The notes: generated by a model from the letters alone, not told the origin. 64,000 nucleotides of DNA from Clostridiales bacterium (GCA_015655075.1 JAATFT010000090.1:22346-86345); one strand, 5' to 3'. Shown: positions 1 through 8,656, numbered from the stretch's first letter. Program-made: numbers and translations.

Positions 1-2
1 GC

Positions 3-134
3 TTTATGTTTGGAGCTGGGGATTTAGCAATGGCACACGCACCAAACGAGTTTGTTGACATTGCTGCGTTAATTGAAGGAGCAAAAGCGATGACAATGAT
101 GATGGCGGATTGGTGTGGCGTGTTTAATATTTAA
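3..134 (+). CDS. M20-family peptidase/deacylase, C-terminal end (partial)
   Basis: Only the last 43 codons lie in the window; the gene begins upstream. The frame ends at TAA 132-134 and reads FMFGAGDLAMAHAPNEFVDI near its start. A G-x-G-D-L-x-x-A-H-x-P-x-E pattern followed by a short helix is typical of the C-terminal catalytic-domain end of M20 zinc peptidases (ArgE/DapE/carboxypeptidase G2 type), where His and Glu near this point sit at the active site. Substrate cannot be told from the tail. It ends 18 bp before the aminotransferase gene and is probably in one operon with it. Confidence 0.65.
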   Translation, partial: FMFGAGDLAMAHAPNEFVDIAALIEGAKAMTMMMADWCGVFNI

Positions 135-152
135 AAGAAAGGAAGAATAATT

Positions 153-1595
153 ATGTGTGAATTAAGTGAATGTCCAGAATGCACTAAGAAATGCGGTGAG
201 TTAAGAGAATTGCCGGGAAAGAGATCCGCTGAGATTAAAAAGGATTTATTTGAATATGAATCCGGCGGAACTTATTGGAGGGCTACATTTGGAAGTCAGG
301 AGACAATTCCTGTCTTTGAAAGGCAGGAAGGGGTTAGAGAGTGGGATGCGGATGGAAATGAATATATAGATACATACGGACCGTTTGCAGCCTCTTGTTT
401 AGGACATGTACCGGATGTAGTAATTGAAGAGGTGTACAAGCAAGCAAAAACATTGATGCATGTGGCGGATATGCCGAATATTCCAAGGGTTGAATTTGTA
501 AAAGAACTTGCAAGTATTGCACCGGAAGGTATGGATCCCGTTGTGCATACAGAATTGGGAGGAAGTGCGGCGGTTGAGTTGGCTTTACAGATTTCGAATT
601 ACCATACGCCGGATCCGCAAAACGGAATCATTTCATATTATGGCGCATATCACGGGAGAATGTCTGCAGGCCTTTCCTGTACACCTTGCGCTTATTATAG
701 GGAAAAGGTTCCTACTATTAAAAACGATATTACAAGAATTCCTTTCCCATATTGTTACAGATGCTTTTTCGGAAGAGAATATCCGTCTTGTGAAATGTAC
801 TGTTTAAAAGCGTTAAAGGAAATGTTTAAAACTCCTGAATGTGGTTTGTATGCTCCTGAGACAAAAACAAATTTAGTGTCTTCCTTAATTGTTGAACCGG
901 CGCAGTTTCATGGAGGCGGGGTATATCCTCCGAAGGAGTATTTCAAAGGAGTGAGAGAAATCTGTGATGAGTTCGGAATCGTTATGATTGCAGATGAAAT
1001 TGCCATTGGAATGGGAAGAACCGGAAAGTGGTGGTGCATGGATAATTACGAGGTTGTTCCGGATATGATAATTACCTCCAAGGCCTTGTCGGCAGGTATA
1101 TGGCCCATGTCAGCGGTTGTCGGCAGGAGAAAAATCATGGAGGCTTGGAAGAACCGTCCTGATAAGCATATGGGCACATGGCATGGAAGCGCTTTGGGAT
1201 GTAAGGCGGCTACTACCACAATTCGGGAAATAAAAAAGAGAAACTTACTTGATCGGGTCAGGGAGCTTGGCAGTTATTTTAAAGATTCGTTATTACAACT
1301 TAAAAAGAGCCATAAGCTGATTGGTTGTGTCGAAGGTATTGGATTAGGGTTGGGAGTTGAATTTGTTAAAAGTCCCATATCAAAAGAGCCAGCTAAGGAA
1401 GAAACAGAATTTATTGTCAGGAGGGCATTGGAATATGGCGTATTAATTAATCTTTCAAGCTATTATGGAAATAGAGTTACATTTATGCCCCCATATATCA
1501 TTACGGAAAAAGATATTGATCTGGTAATTGATGTATTAGACAGATGTATCGCAGAGGCGGAAGAAAAGTATGGTATTCACGAAAGAATTTGTTAA
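153..1595 (+). CDS. class-III PLP aminotransferase with cysteine-rich N terminus
   Basis: 480 aa, in the size range of class-III aminotransferases (acetylornithine, 4-aminobutyrate and related omega-amino transferases). Visible family marks: the cofactor-binding Asp in MIADEIAIGMGRTGKWW (D281) and the Schiff-base lysine in TSKALSAG (K310). The first residues carry four cysteines, C2, C7, C10 and C14 (CX4CX2CX3C), which the family does not normally have; a metal site is possible but unproven. Start is supported by AAAGGAAG just upstream. Adjacent to an M20 peptidase tail, so an amino-acid or acyl-amino-acid catabolic role is likely. The amino donor and acceptor cannot be read from sequence. 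Confidence 0.85.
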   Translation: MCELSECPECTKKCGELRELPGKRSAEIKKDLFEYESGGTYWRATFGSQETIPVFERQEGVREWDADGNEYIDTYGPFAASCLGHVPDVVIEEVYKQAKTLMHVADMPNIPRVEFVKELASIAPEGMDPVVHTELGGSAAVELALQISNYHTPDPQNGIISYYGAYHGRMSAGLSCTPCAYYREKVPTIKNDITRIPFPYCYRCFFGREYPSCEMYCLKALKEMFKTPECGLYAPETKTNLVSSLIVEPAQFHGGGVYPPKEYFKGVREICDEFGIVMIADEIAIGMGRTGKWWCMDNYEVVPDMIITSKALSAGIWPMSAVVGRRKIMEAWKNRPDKHMGTWHGSALGCKAATTTIREIKKRNLLDRVRELGSYFKDSLLQLKKSHKLIGCVEGIGLGLGVEFVKSPISKEPAKEETEFIVRRALEYGVLINLSSYYGNRVTFMPPYIITEKDIDLVIDVLDRCIAEAEEKYGIHERIC

Positions 1596-1878
1596 TTCTT
1601 TCATTCAGCAAGCTTGTGTCTGCGCTGCAACCGTAAACTTAAGATGCGCAAAAAGCAGCGCAGAAATGAGGACAATCATGAAAAGTACAATGTTTAAGAG
1701 AAATATATCCGTAGATAAAGTTAAAAGCCGACAGATTTGTCTATATGGATATTGGGATAATAGTAAATAAATGAGGTATAGTGTTAGCCATAAACAATGA
1801 TTTTCTTTTCGCAAATGTTGGTTTGGCGATTAACATTATACACGAAAATAGAGGGCATTGTTTTTTTATAAAAAAACT

Positions 1879-1908
1879 TTGTAACCCTTGAAGATAAAAG
1901 GCTTTAAT
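1879..1908 (+). promoter_or_regulatory. probable sigma-A promoter of the sugar ABC operon
   Basis: TTGTAA (1879-1884), an 18-bp spacer and TTTAAT (1903-1908) lie 54 bp before the binding-protein start. The -10 is acceptable but not perfect. It sits directly upstream of a perfect palindrome, which supports a regulated promoter. The rest of the gap 1596-1878 shows nothing that I can name. Confidence 0.4.
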
Positions 1909-1918
1909 AAAAACAGAA

Positions 1919-1933
1919 GTGTCAACTTGACAC
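1919..1933 (+). promoter_or_regulatory. operator-like perfect palindrome GTGTCAA-C-TTGACAC
   Basis: A perfect 7-1-7 inverted repeat lies at the expected transcription start of the sugar operon, about 11 bp after the -10 and 29 bp before the ATG. Position and symmetry suit a dimeric repressor. The regulator is unknown; the ROK protein at 8723-9709 or a LacI/GntR protein elsewhere are candidates. Confidence 0.45.
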
Positions 1934-1961
1934 TACCCAATTCTTTTAGGAGGTAAGAACT

Positions 1962-3083
1962 ATGAAAAACAGGAAAATGATTGCATTAACGATGGTTTTA
2001 TGTATGGCTATGGCAAGTATTATGGGTTGCAGCAGTTCCCGAAATACTTCGTCCTCCGATGATTCAAGCAAGGACACAACAGCTACGGCCTCTGGAGACA
2101 CGGCTTCTGGAGAAGATAATGCCGGAACGGCGGACACATCGGAAGCGACTGACGCCCCTGCTTCATCCGATTCGGCCAAGACGATTAAAATCGGAGCTAT
2201 GCCGGCTGATTCCAATATTTCGTTTTTTCAGGAATTGGCAAAAGGTATGGAACAAGCCGGAAAGGATTACGGAGTAACTGTAGATATCCAGTATACGAAA
2301 AGAGCTATCGAAAAAGAGCTGAGTTTGACAGAGACATTTATTTCACAGAAATATGACGGGTTAATTCTTGAAACAGTAGACAGCGACGCTATTACAGGAT
2401 GTCTACAAAAAGCAAAAGACGCTGGAATCCCTATGGTTGCAGTAGATACGGTACCAAATAAGACGGAGCTTGCCGCCAGTACGGTAACGTCTGACAATTA
2501 TGCAGGTGGTAAGGCAGCTGGTGAGTTAATAAAGAAGTTGTTGCCAAATGGTGGCAAGGTGCTTATGACAAAATTCAAATATAGTTCGGTAGCAATGGAT
2601 GATAGATATAAGGGATTTGAGGATGCAATTAAGGATTCCAACATTACACTGGTAGATGCTGTTGAACAGGATGGAACACGTGAAGACACAATCAATAAGA
2701 TAACTCCTCTTTTAACAAAATATAGCGATTTAGCGGGCGTGTTCTGTTCACAAGGAGATCCGGCTATTGGATGTCTTTCTGCTGTAAATACGGCAGGTCT
2801 TCAAAGCAAAGTAAAAGTTTTAAGCTATGATATCGAAGACGAGGTTGCCGCTGCAATTGCTTCGGATACTGCTTTAGTTGGCGGAGTTACACAATTTCCT
2901 TATGCAATGGGCTATATGTCTGTTGTCCAATGTTTAAAGGCAATTAACGGTGAGCAGACAGATTCCGTGGTAAAAATTCCGGTGCTTGCCGTAACCAAGG
3001 ATAATATTGAAGAGTTTAAAAATGATCCGACAGCATTCCTTGAAAAAAACAGTGATTTCAAATTGCTCACAGTGGAAAAGTAA
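1962..3083 (+). CDS. sugar ABC transporter substrate-binding lipoprotein (RbsB/periplasmic-binding type)
   Basis: 373 aa. The N terminus has a signal peptide ending in the lipobox SIMGC, then a Ser/Thr/Asp-rich linker to about residue 70, then a type-1 periplasmic-binding fold beginning IKIGAMPADSNISFF. It would capture a pentose, hexose or related ligand at the cell surface and deliver it to the ATPase and permease encoded next. RBS AGGAGGT lies 6 bp before the ATG. Ligand is unknown; the downstream isomerase and aldolase/kinase remnants suggest a pentose or deoxy-sugar. Confidence 0.9.
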   Translation: MKNRKMIALTMVLCMAMASIMGCSSSRNTSSSDDSSKDTTATASGDTASGEDNAGTADTSEATDAPASSDSAKTIKIGAMPADSNISFFQELAKGMEQAGKDYGVTVDIQYTKRAIEKELSLTETFISQKYDGLILETVDSDAITGCLQKAKDAGIPMVAVDTVPNKTELAASTVTSDNYAGGKAAGELIKKLLPNGGKVLMTKFKYSSVAMDDRYKGFEDAIKDSNITLVDAVEQDGTREDTINKITPLLTKYSDLAGVFCSQGDPAIGCLSAVNTAGLQSKVKVLSYDIEDEVAAAIASDTALVGGVTQFPYAMGYMSVVQCLKAINGEQTDSVVKIPVLAVTKDNIEEFKNDPTAFLEKNSDFKLLTVEK

Positions 3084-3099
3084 AATTAATACAGAAACC

Positions 3100-3129
3100 G
3101 GTAAGTGCTTCGACTCCGAAGCACTTACC
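3100..3129 (+). promoter_or_regulatory. intercistronic hairpin after the binding-protein gene
   Basis: GGTAAGTGCTTCG (3100-3112), loop ACTC, CGAAGCACTTACC (3117-3129): a perfect 13-bp stem with no T-tract. It lies between the binding protein and the ATPase. Such hairpins commonly protect or partly attenuate mRNA so that the binding protein is made in excess over the membrane components; that role is inferred here. Confidence 0.6.
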
Positions 3130-3157
3130 ATTAAGGAAGTAAATACAGGGGTAAATT

Positions 3158-4702
3158 ATGAGCGAAAAAAATGCAGTCAGATTAAAGAATATAAAAAAAG
3201 GTTTTAACGGAAATCCCGTATTAAAAGGTGTGGATTTAAATCTTAGACAGGGAGAAGTTTTAGCCTTGATGGGAGAAAACGGCGCCGGTAAATCTACCTT
3301 GGTGAATATCCTTATGGGAGTTTATCAAAGAGATGAAGGTGCAATTGAAATAGATGGAAAGCAATTTGACCACTATGACATTGCTGCTGCCCGTAAAAAC
3401 GGTATTGCAATTATTCCCCAGGAATTGGCTTTGGTGCCTGCAATTACAGTGGCAGAGAATATTTTATTGGGCAACCGTATAGCAAATCGGGGCAGATTAA
3501 TTCAATGGAATAGCATGTTTAAAAAAGCCCAAAAACTCATAGATGATTTTGGCTTTAAAATTGATGCAAGAGCAAGAGTTGACAGTTTACCGATTTCTTA
3601 TAGACAGCTGGTATGTATAATTAAAGCGGTGGCGGACGAGTCAAAGGTAATTATTATGGATGAGCCCACCTCTTCCCTAAGTAAGGAGGAGGTATTACAT
3701 CTGCATAATATTATTCGTAAATTAAAAGCAGAAAACAAGTCCATCATTTATATTTCCCATCTGATTGATGAAATCTTTGATATTGCGGATACGATTATGG
3801 TTTTACGTGACGGTTGCTTTATTGATTCCAAAAATGTGAATGATACAACACAAAGAGAGATTGTTTCCTTGATGGTCGGTGAAGAGCTTATGAAAGCGCA
3901 GGAGAATTTAAGGCATAGTATCGTAAGCAAAGAAGCAGACTATACCGGTTTACCTCCTAGAATGAGAGTCATGAATTTCAAAAGGGCCGGTAATTTAAAA
4001 GAAATCAATTTTTCCCTTTATCCGGGAGAAGTACTTGGAATTACGGGACTTGTGGGTGCGGGTAAATCAGAATTAATGAGAACCTTAATCGGGATTGACA
4101 AATACGATTCCGGCACAATAGAGATAAATGAACGGGAAGTCAAAATCGTATGTCCCGCAGCAGCCTATAAATTAGGAATAAGTTCTGTCCCGGAGGATAG
4201 AAAACTGCAAGGACTGGTGTTAATGGGTTCTGTACTGGATAATATTACGTTGACGCCGGTTTACAGAAAAACAGTTACAAAGGCGGGTTTTCTTAATGCA
4301 AAGCAGGAAAAAAAGGATGCTTCTGATTTTGTTGAAAAGCTTGCTATTAAAATTGGCGGTTTACATCAGAGAACCAACAGACTTTCCGGAGGAAACCAGC
4401 AGAAATGTGTCATTTCAAAAGCTTTGCTTGCAAAGCCCAGAATATTGCTGCTGGACGAACCGACACGAGGAATTGATGTGGGTGCTAAAACATTGATTTA
4501 TAAACTGATTAGAGAATTGAAAGAAGATGGTATGTCAATTATCCTATTTTCATCTGATATTTCGGAAATTCCAATTGCATGTGACAGAGTTTTGATTATG
4601 TCAAATAATACATTTGTGGGAGAACTGACGGGAAAAGAAGCCACGGTTGAAAAAATATTGAATTGTACAATAGGAGGGCAGTCATGGGAAAGGCAAACAT
4701 GA
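3158..4702 (+). CDS. sugar ABC transporter ATP-binding protein, duplicated ATPase (RbsA/MglA type)
   Basis: 514 aa, the usual length of RbsA-type proteins with two tandem nucleotide-binding domains. Domain 1 has Walker A GENGAGKST (about residues 39-47) and Walker B IIMDEPTSSLS, with a degenerate signature (ISYRQL) in place of LSGGQ. Domain 2 has Walker A-like GLVGAGKSE near residue 299 and a proper LSGGNQQK signature. It powers import of the ligand bound by the preceding lipoprotein. The gene end overlaps the permease start by 19 bp, so the two are translationally linked. Confidence 0.93.
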   Translation: MSEKNAVRLKNIKKGFNGNPVLKGVDLNLRQGEVLALMGENGAGKSTLVNILMGVYQRDEGAIEIDGKQFDHYDIAAARKNGIAIIPQELALVPAITVAENILLGNRIANRGRLIQWNSMFKKAQKLIDDFGFKIDARARVDSLPISYRQLVCIIKAVADESKVIIMDEPTSSLSKEEVLHLHNIIRKLKAENKSIIYISHLIDEIFDIADTIMVLRDGCFIDSKNVNDTTQREIVSLMVGEELMKAQENLRHSIVSKEADYTGLPPRMRVMNFKRAGNLKEINFSLYPGEVLGITGLVGAGKSELMRTLIGIDKYDSGTIEINEREVKIVCPAAAYKLGISSVPEDRKLQGLVLMGSVLDNITLTPVYRKTVTKAGFLNAKQEKKDASDFVEKLAIKIGGLHQRTNRLSGGNQQKCVISKALLAKPRILLLDEPTRGIDVGAKTLIYKLIRELKEDGMSIILFSSDISEIPIACDRVLIMSNNTFVGELTGKEATVEKILNCTIGGQSWERQT

Positions 4703-5652
4703 TAATAAAAAATAAGAGTTTAGCAGGATTTATCAATGCTTATGGCGGATTAATATCTGTAATTATTATTATGATGATTATTACAACGATTATTCGGCCG
4801 TCATTTTTTACATCTTCAAATATTGTACAATTACTGGTCAATAATAATAGTATTTTTTTGACCGGATTGGGAATGACATTTGTTATTCTAAGCGGAAGCA
4901 TCGATTTGAGCCAAGGTGCGTTGGCCGCCTTTGCAACAATGATTTTCGCATTATTGGTTAGGCTTCAGATTCCATTTCCCATTGCCGTAATTCTTACCTG
5001 CGCTGCCGGCGGTTTGATAGGTATATTAAACGGAACAATTGTTTCGAAGGCAAATGTGCATTCTTTTGTGGTTACATTAGGTATGACAACAGTGCTTCGC
5101 GGTTTGGCAGTCGCAGTCAACGGCGGTTATCCAATACCAATTGACATTTCAAACGGCTGGGTTAGTTTTTCAAACGGCCGCGTATTGGCTATTCCAAATG
5201 TTTTAATTTTGTGTGCCGTCGTATTTATTATAAGTTTCATTATTTTAAAGAGGACGAATATAGGACGTAATATTTATGCGGTTGGCGGCAACCAGGAAGC
5301 GGCTAAATTCTCGGGGATTGATATTGTGAAAACTACGGTTTTTGCATTTTGTATGAGCGGTATATTTACGGCGCTGGCGGGATCGATTTTAGCGGCCAGA
5401 ATGATTTCAGGTTTGCCTTCTTCCTGCGTGGGTCTTGAAACTTCGGCTGTTACTGCGGTAATTATTGGCGGAACATCATTTACCGGCGGAGACGGCAGTG
5501 TTGTCGGCACAGTATTCGGATGCATTTTAATGGCAATTCTGAATAATGCAATGGTTATGCTTGGAATTCCGGATTGGATGCAGAGCGTAATGTCAGGTGC
5601 CATCATTATTATTTCTGTTATCTATGATAGGCTCCGCAACAAGACGGCGTAA
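4684..5652 (+). CDS. sugar ABC transporter permease (RbsC type)
   Basis: 322 aa from the ATG at 4684, chosen because AGGAGGG (4672-4678) is well placed; a TTG at 4663 is open in frame but has no ribosome site. Many hydrophobic segments occur, with the family stretch VILSGSIDLSQGALAAFA near residue 75 and a Gly/Thr-rich IIGGTSFTGGDGSVVGTVFG loop toward the end, both typical of the BPD_transp_2 (RbsC/XylH) family. Membrane pore of the importer encoded with the two genes before it. Confidence 0.93.
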   Translation: MGKANMIIKNKSLAGFINAYGGLISVIIIMMIITTIIRPSFFTSSNIVQLLVNNNSIFLTGLGMTFVILSGSIDLSQGALAAFATMIFALLVRLQIPFPIAVILTCAAGGLIGILNGTIVSKANVHSFVVTLGMTTVLRGLAVAVNGGYPIPIDISNGWVSFSNGRVLAIPNVLILCAVVFIISFIILKRTNIGRNIYAVGGNQEAAKFSGIDIVKTTVFAFCMSGIFTALAGSILAARMISGLPSSCVGLETSAVTAVIIGGTSFTGGDGSVVGTVFGCILMAILNNAMVMLGIPDWMQSVMSGAIIIISVIYDRLRNKTA

Positions 5653-5664
5653 TGGAGGTTCGGT

Positions 5665-7008
5665 ATGGAAGAGAATAAAGCAAAAATAGGTTTGGTATGT
5701 ATAGGATTACAGGGAGAAAGACTTGATTTGGCAGAATCCTTTTTAAAGGAAGCAAAACGAGAATTGTCCAAAAGAAATCTATACATAATCAGTGCCGATA
5801 TATATACGTTGCAGGGTGATGAGGTCGTTTGGCAGACTAAGCATTGTGTGAAGGAAGGCGCTGATGCAATAGTATATTTAATCGGCACCTGGATTTTGGC
5901 TGATCATGTGATTAATGCGGTTTACGCTTTGAAAACTCCGTTTGGAATTTGGGGTATCCCGGAACCCGCATCATTTTCATCGGTTGGAGCAAATGTACTG
6001 CATGGGTCTTTGGGCGAAATGGATATTTCACACGAATTATTTTATGGAAATATATGTGATGCCGAGGTGCTGGATGAGATTGAAAATTTTGCATATGCTG
6101 CAAGGACGCAGAAAAAGCTGCGTAAAGCCCGAATGGGGTTGATTGGCGGCAGAACAATCAGTGCTTATCCCACTACCGCGGACCCGAATCAGATTAAGAA
6201 AATGTTCGGTGTTGAAGTGGAGCATATTGATCAATTGGTACTGTTAAAGAAAGCGGAATCTGTTTCAGGAGAAGCCGCCAACGCACTTTTAGAAACGGCA
6301 GAACAACAGTATGGCATCATTGAGACAAGTAAGGAGAGATTAAAGAAGGCTTTAACAATTTATATTGCATTAAAAGAAATCATTAAAGAATATGGCCTGG
6401 ACATGCTGTCTGTAAAATGCATCGGTGAATTTATGGATGAATACTGCTCGGCATGTTTGGCCTTATCCATGCTAAATGACGAAAAATTTACGGCAACCTG
6501 CCAATGCAATATAAATGCCACGATCTCTTCTTATATCTTGTCTCAGCTGTCAGGAAATCGATGTTTCTTTGGAGATGTGAATGTTGTTTTGAAGGAGGAT
6601 AATACTGCAAGGATAATTAATTGCGGAAGTATTCCGGGAAAATTGGCAAAAACATATCAGGATATCCGGCTTGTTACCCAATATGAATATATGGGAACAG
6701 GAAGAGGCGTTTGTACGTTATTCTGCTGCAAGCCAGGTAAAGTAACATTTGGCACTCTTGGACGGGTAAACGGGGTGTATGAAATGAACATTGCAACCGG
6801 TGAAGCATTTGAACAGCCAATGGAAGAATTAAAGAAAGTAAGAAATTGGGCGCAGGGTTTTATAAAACTGGATTGCGATTCTATGAAATTTTATCGTAAT
6901 ATAAGATGCAATCATAGTGTCATGACATATGGAATTATAGAAAAACAAATTTTGCATTTATGCAGGATGTTGGATATTAAGGCAGTTACATACCAGCATA
7001 AGAGATAG
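5665..7008 (+). CDS. L-fucose/L-arabinose isomerase-like protein with altered metal motif
   Basis: 447 aa, resembling the fucose-isomerase-like family (COG2407). Family landmarks include IGEFMDEYCSACLALSMLND (residues ~257-276), FFGDVN with D304, INCGS, and a C-terminal NH pair with H417. In active relatives the motif after LND reads C-E-x-D; here it reads C-Q-C-N (C279 Q280 C281 N282). By spacing, Q280 matches the Glu and D304 the Asp that, from memory of E. coli FucI, bind the metal together with a C-terminal His. The enzyme may therefore be inactive, use another chemistry, or bind a ligand only. It starts 13 bp after the permease and is followed by broken aldolase and kinase genes. Confidence 0.75.
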   Translation: MEENKAKIGLVCIGLQGERLDLAESFLKEAKRELSKRNLYIISADIYTLQGDEVVWQTKHCVKEGADAIVYLIGTWILADHVINAVYALKTPFGIWGIPEPASFSSVGANVLHGSLGEMDISHELFYGNICDAEVLDEIENFAYAARTQKKLRKARMGLIGGRTISAYPTTADPNQIKKMFGVEVEHIDQLVLLKKAESVSGEAANALLETAEQQYGIIETSKERLKKALTIYIALKEIIKEYGLDMLSVKCIGEFMDEYCSACLALSMLNDEKFTATCQCNINATISSYILSQLSGNRCFFGDVNVVLKEDNTARIINCGSIPGKLAKTYQDIRLVTQYEYMGTGRGVCTLFCCKPGKVTFGTLGRVNGVYEMNIATGEAFEQPMEELKKVRNWAQGFIKLDCDSMKFYRNIRCNHSVMTYGIIEKQILHLCRMLDIKAVTYQHKR

Positions 7009-7023
7009 AAGGAGAGAGCTAAG

Positions 7024-7320
7024 ATGAATGTGGACACACTAACAAAATTACAGTTGGCAGGAATGTTTGATCATACCTTTTTAAAAGTGTTTGCCCAGAA
7101 GAAGGAATTTGATAAGTTGTGTAATGAAGCAAAGGAATATGGATTTGCAATGGTTGCAATTAATTCATCACCTGTAAAATATTGCAAAGAATTACTGAAG
7201 GATACGAATGTGCATGTGGGAGTCGCAATTTCTTTTCCCCTGGGACAGACTACCGTTAAAACAAAAGTTTATGAAACCAATGAGGCGATAACAGAAGGTG
7301 CTGATGAAATTGATTATGTC
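7024..7320 (+). pseudogene. deoxyribose-phosphate aldolase (DeoC) N-terminal remnant
   Basis: About 99 codons remain of a protein usually near 215-260 aa. The text LAGMFDHTFLK, KLCNEAKEYGFA, ISFPLGQTTVKTKVYE and GADEIDYV matches the first half of DeoC class-I aldolases, but the second half with the Schiff-base lysine is gone. At 7320 the sequence passes directly into an FGGY kinase N terminus in another frame, so a deletion fused the two genes. It begins 15 bp after the isomerase with a good GGAGAG ribosome site, so it was the next gene of the sugar operon. A short truncated product could still be made, ending at TGA 7324-7326. Confidence 0.8.
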
Positions 7321-7321
7321 C

Positions 7322-7702
7322 CATGATTTGGGAACATCGGGAGATAAAGCTTCTGTCTTTGATGAAAGTGTAAACTTCTTGGCAGTATAACATATCATTA
7401 TACCGTAAATTATTTTAATGGAAATTGGGCGGAACAAGATCCCGATATTTGGTGGAATGCAGTTTGCAATTCAACAAGAAAGCTGATCGTAGATGCTGCT
7501 GGAAGAAGCCAATTCTTTGGGAGCTGCTATAATTGGAGGTGTAGGTGTGGGAATTTTTGAGGATTTTGATGTTGCTGAGAAAATTATTAAAATAAATACT
7601 ACAATACAGCCGAATAAGAAAAATTCTCAAATTTATAAGAGACAAAGAAAGGTGTTTAATGCCTGTTATTTTGCACTGGAACAGATATTTTATGAAATGT
7701 AA
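7322..7702 (+). pseudogene. FGGY-family sugar kinase, doubly deleted remnant
   Basis: Three pieces of one kinase survive. First, HDLGTSGDKASVFDE at 7322-7366, the N-terminal phosphate-binding start of FGGY kinases. Second, after a frameshift near 7370, LLGSITYHYTVNYF followed by NGNWAEQDPDIWWNAVCNST up to about 7480. Third, in another frame from about 7496, EEANSLGAAIIGGVGVGIF and the C-terminal tail to the stop at 7702. The roughly 350-residue core is missing, and the start was lost in the DeoC fusion. The original protein would be a xylulokinase-like enzyme of about 500 aa. With the isomerase and DeoC pieces this completes an isomerase - aldolase - kinase catabolic set that is now non-functional. 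Confidence 0.8.
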
Positions 7703-7823
7703 ATTTACTCAACTGTGTCCTTCTATTTGATTGCCGAATAAAATAAAATGTGTTATACTATGGATAAAAGAAAGAGAGGTGATTATTTATAAGTAATATG
7801 AAATCGTCTATACAGGTTAACGC

Positions 7824-7881
7824 GTTTAAAGCATAGCAAAGACCGTTGTAAAACGGAAGGTACTGTATCTGATGCTGAAAC
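7824..7881 (+). ncRNA. possible structured leader RNA
   Basis: Nested pairings are visible: GTTT (7824-7827) with AAAC (7878-7881), AGCAT (7830-7834) with ATGCT (7872-7876), and an inner hairpin CCGTT-gtaa-AACGG (7843-7856). It lies about 175 bp before the small orphan gene at 8055. The stretch AGCAAAGACCG faintly recalls the 5' half of GEMM (cyclic-di-GMP-I) riboswitches, but the second conserved half is not found. The rest of 7703-8054 holds nothing that I recognise. Confidence 0.2.
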
Positions 7882-8054
7882 TGTGCAACATTTTTCGTCT
7901 ACTGCAAAATTCAGGTAAGATAAGGGACGACAGGTTTGATATCAAGTAGAATTTTTCAAAAACTTTACATAGAGGAAACGCTCTGTATATATAACTCTTG
8001 TAAAGTATAATCGTAATAATTATTAAGCAAAAGAAAGAAGAAAGGAGGAAATAA

Positions 8055-8384
8055 ATGCATCAAGAGGATTTAATTTATGATAATGCCAAAAAAATCTTGA
8101 AAACGTATGGGAAAATAACGCAAAAGAGCATAAATGAAAAAGTAATCTATGAATGTGCCGCGGTGGTATATTCCATTAGGCAGGATTACAAAGAAGATAC
8201 AAGAAATTATATTGTCACAAAAAGTATCTACGAGATTGAAAAAGAAATGATTTACAGGCTTCAAAAAAAGATTCGTCAAAACGAGAAGTATGCAAAGAAA
8301 GCGGAAGAAACCTGCAGGAATGCGCTTACGTACATTGAATTGGTGGTGGCGCCGAGGGTAAATTTAAGTTTTCTGGCTTGTTAA
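8055..8384 (+). CDS. small hypothetical protein, charged and helical
   Basis: 109 aa with a strong AAAGGAGG ribosome site at 8041-8048, so it is probably expressed. The sequence is rich in Lys, Glu and Tyr and predicted mostly helical, without signal peptide or membrane segment. I recognise no family. The first 80 residues alternate charged and hydrophobic residues in a way compatible with a small helical bundle. It stands alone between a decayed sugar operon and a ROK regulator, so context gives no function. Confidence 0.6.
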   Translation: MHQEDLIYDNAKKILKTYGKITQKSINEKVIYECAAVVYSIRQDYKEDTRNYIVTKSIYEIEKEMIYRLQKKIRQNEKYAKKAEETCRNALTYIELVVAPRVNLSFLAC

Positions 8385-8405
8385 CGGGCTTGAAGCCTTT
8401 TTTTT
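8375..8405 (+). terminator. weak rho-independent terminator
   Basis: GGCTT (8375-8379) can pair with AAGCC (8393-8397), followed by eight T residues (8398-8405). The stem is short and the loop long; the T-tract is the main support. It overlaps the end of the small orphan gene. Confidence 0.35.
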
Positions 8406-8627
8406 ATGCTTAAAATTTCCGACTTAGGCCTTGGAGCACAGCTTTTATGTACCGGATTTTCCATATTATAATATCTACCTGGTACAAGCTGTATTGCTTT
8501 TAGATAGAGTATCTCCTTCTAGAAACACACTAACTTTCCTAACTCTTTCTTTACTTTTCTTTTATTACTATTATTGCTTTTATTATTCTTGGTCTATTTA
8601 CTTTTTATTGCTCTATTTTGAAAATAC

Positions 8628-8656
8628 TTGAAATATGAATATTATAGTGCTATAAT
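8628..8656 (+). promoter_or_regulatory. strong sigma-A promoter of the ROK gene
   Basis: TTGAAA (8628-8633), a 17-bp spacer and a perfect TATAAT (8651-8656) give a near-consensus vegetative promoter about 65 bp before the likely ROK start. The upstream stretch 8406-8627 is pyrimidine-rich and holds no gene. Confidence 0.7.

Noticed and set aside
1570..1814. Short frames on both strands after the aminotransferase.
   Set aside because: No ribosome site, no family resemblance, and partly within the operon's leader region.
7824..7960. Cyclic-di-GMP-I (GEMM) riboswitch.
   Set aside because: Only a fragment resembles the 5' half; the conserved second half and receptor are not found.
8431..8631. 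Open frame of 66 codons rich in Tyr, Phe and Leu upstream of the ROK gene.
   Set aside because: It arises from a pyrimidine-rich non-coding stretch, lacks a ribosome site and runs into the ROK promoter.
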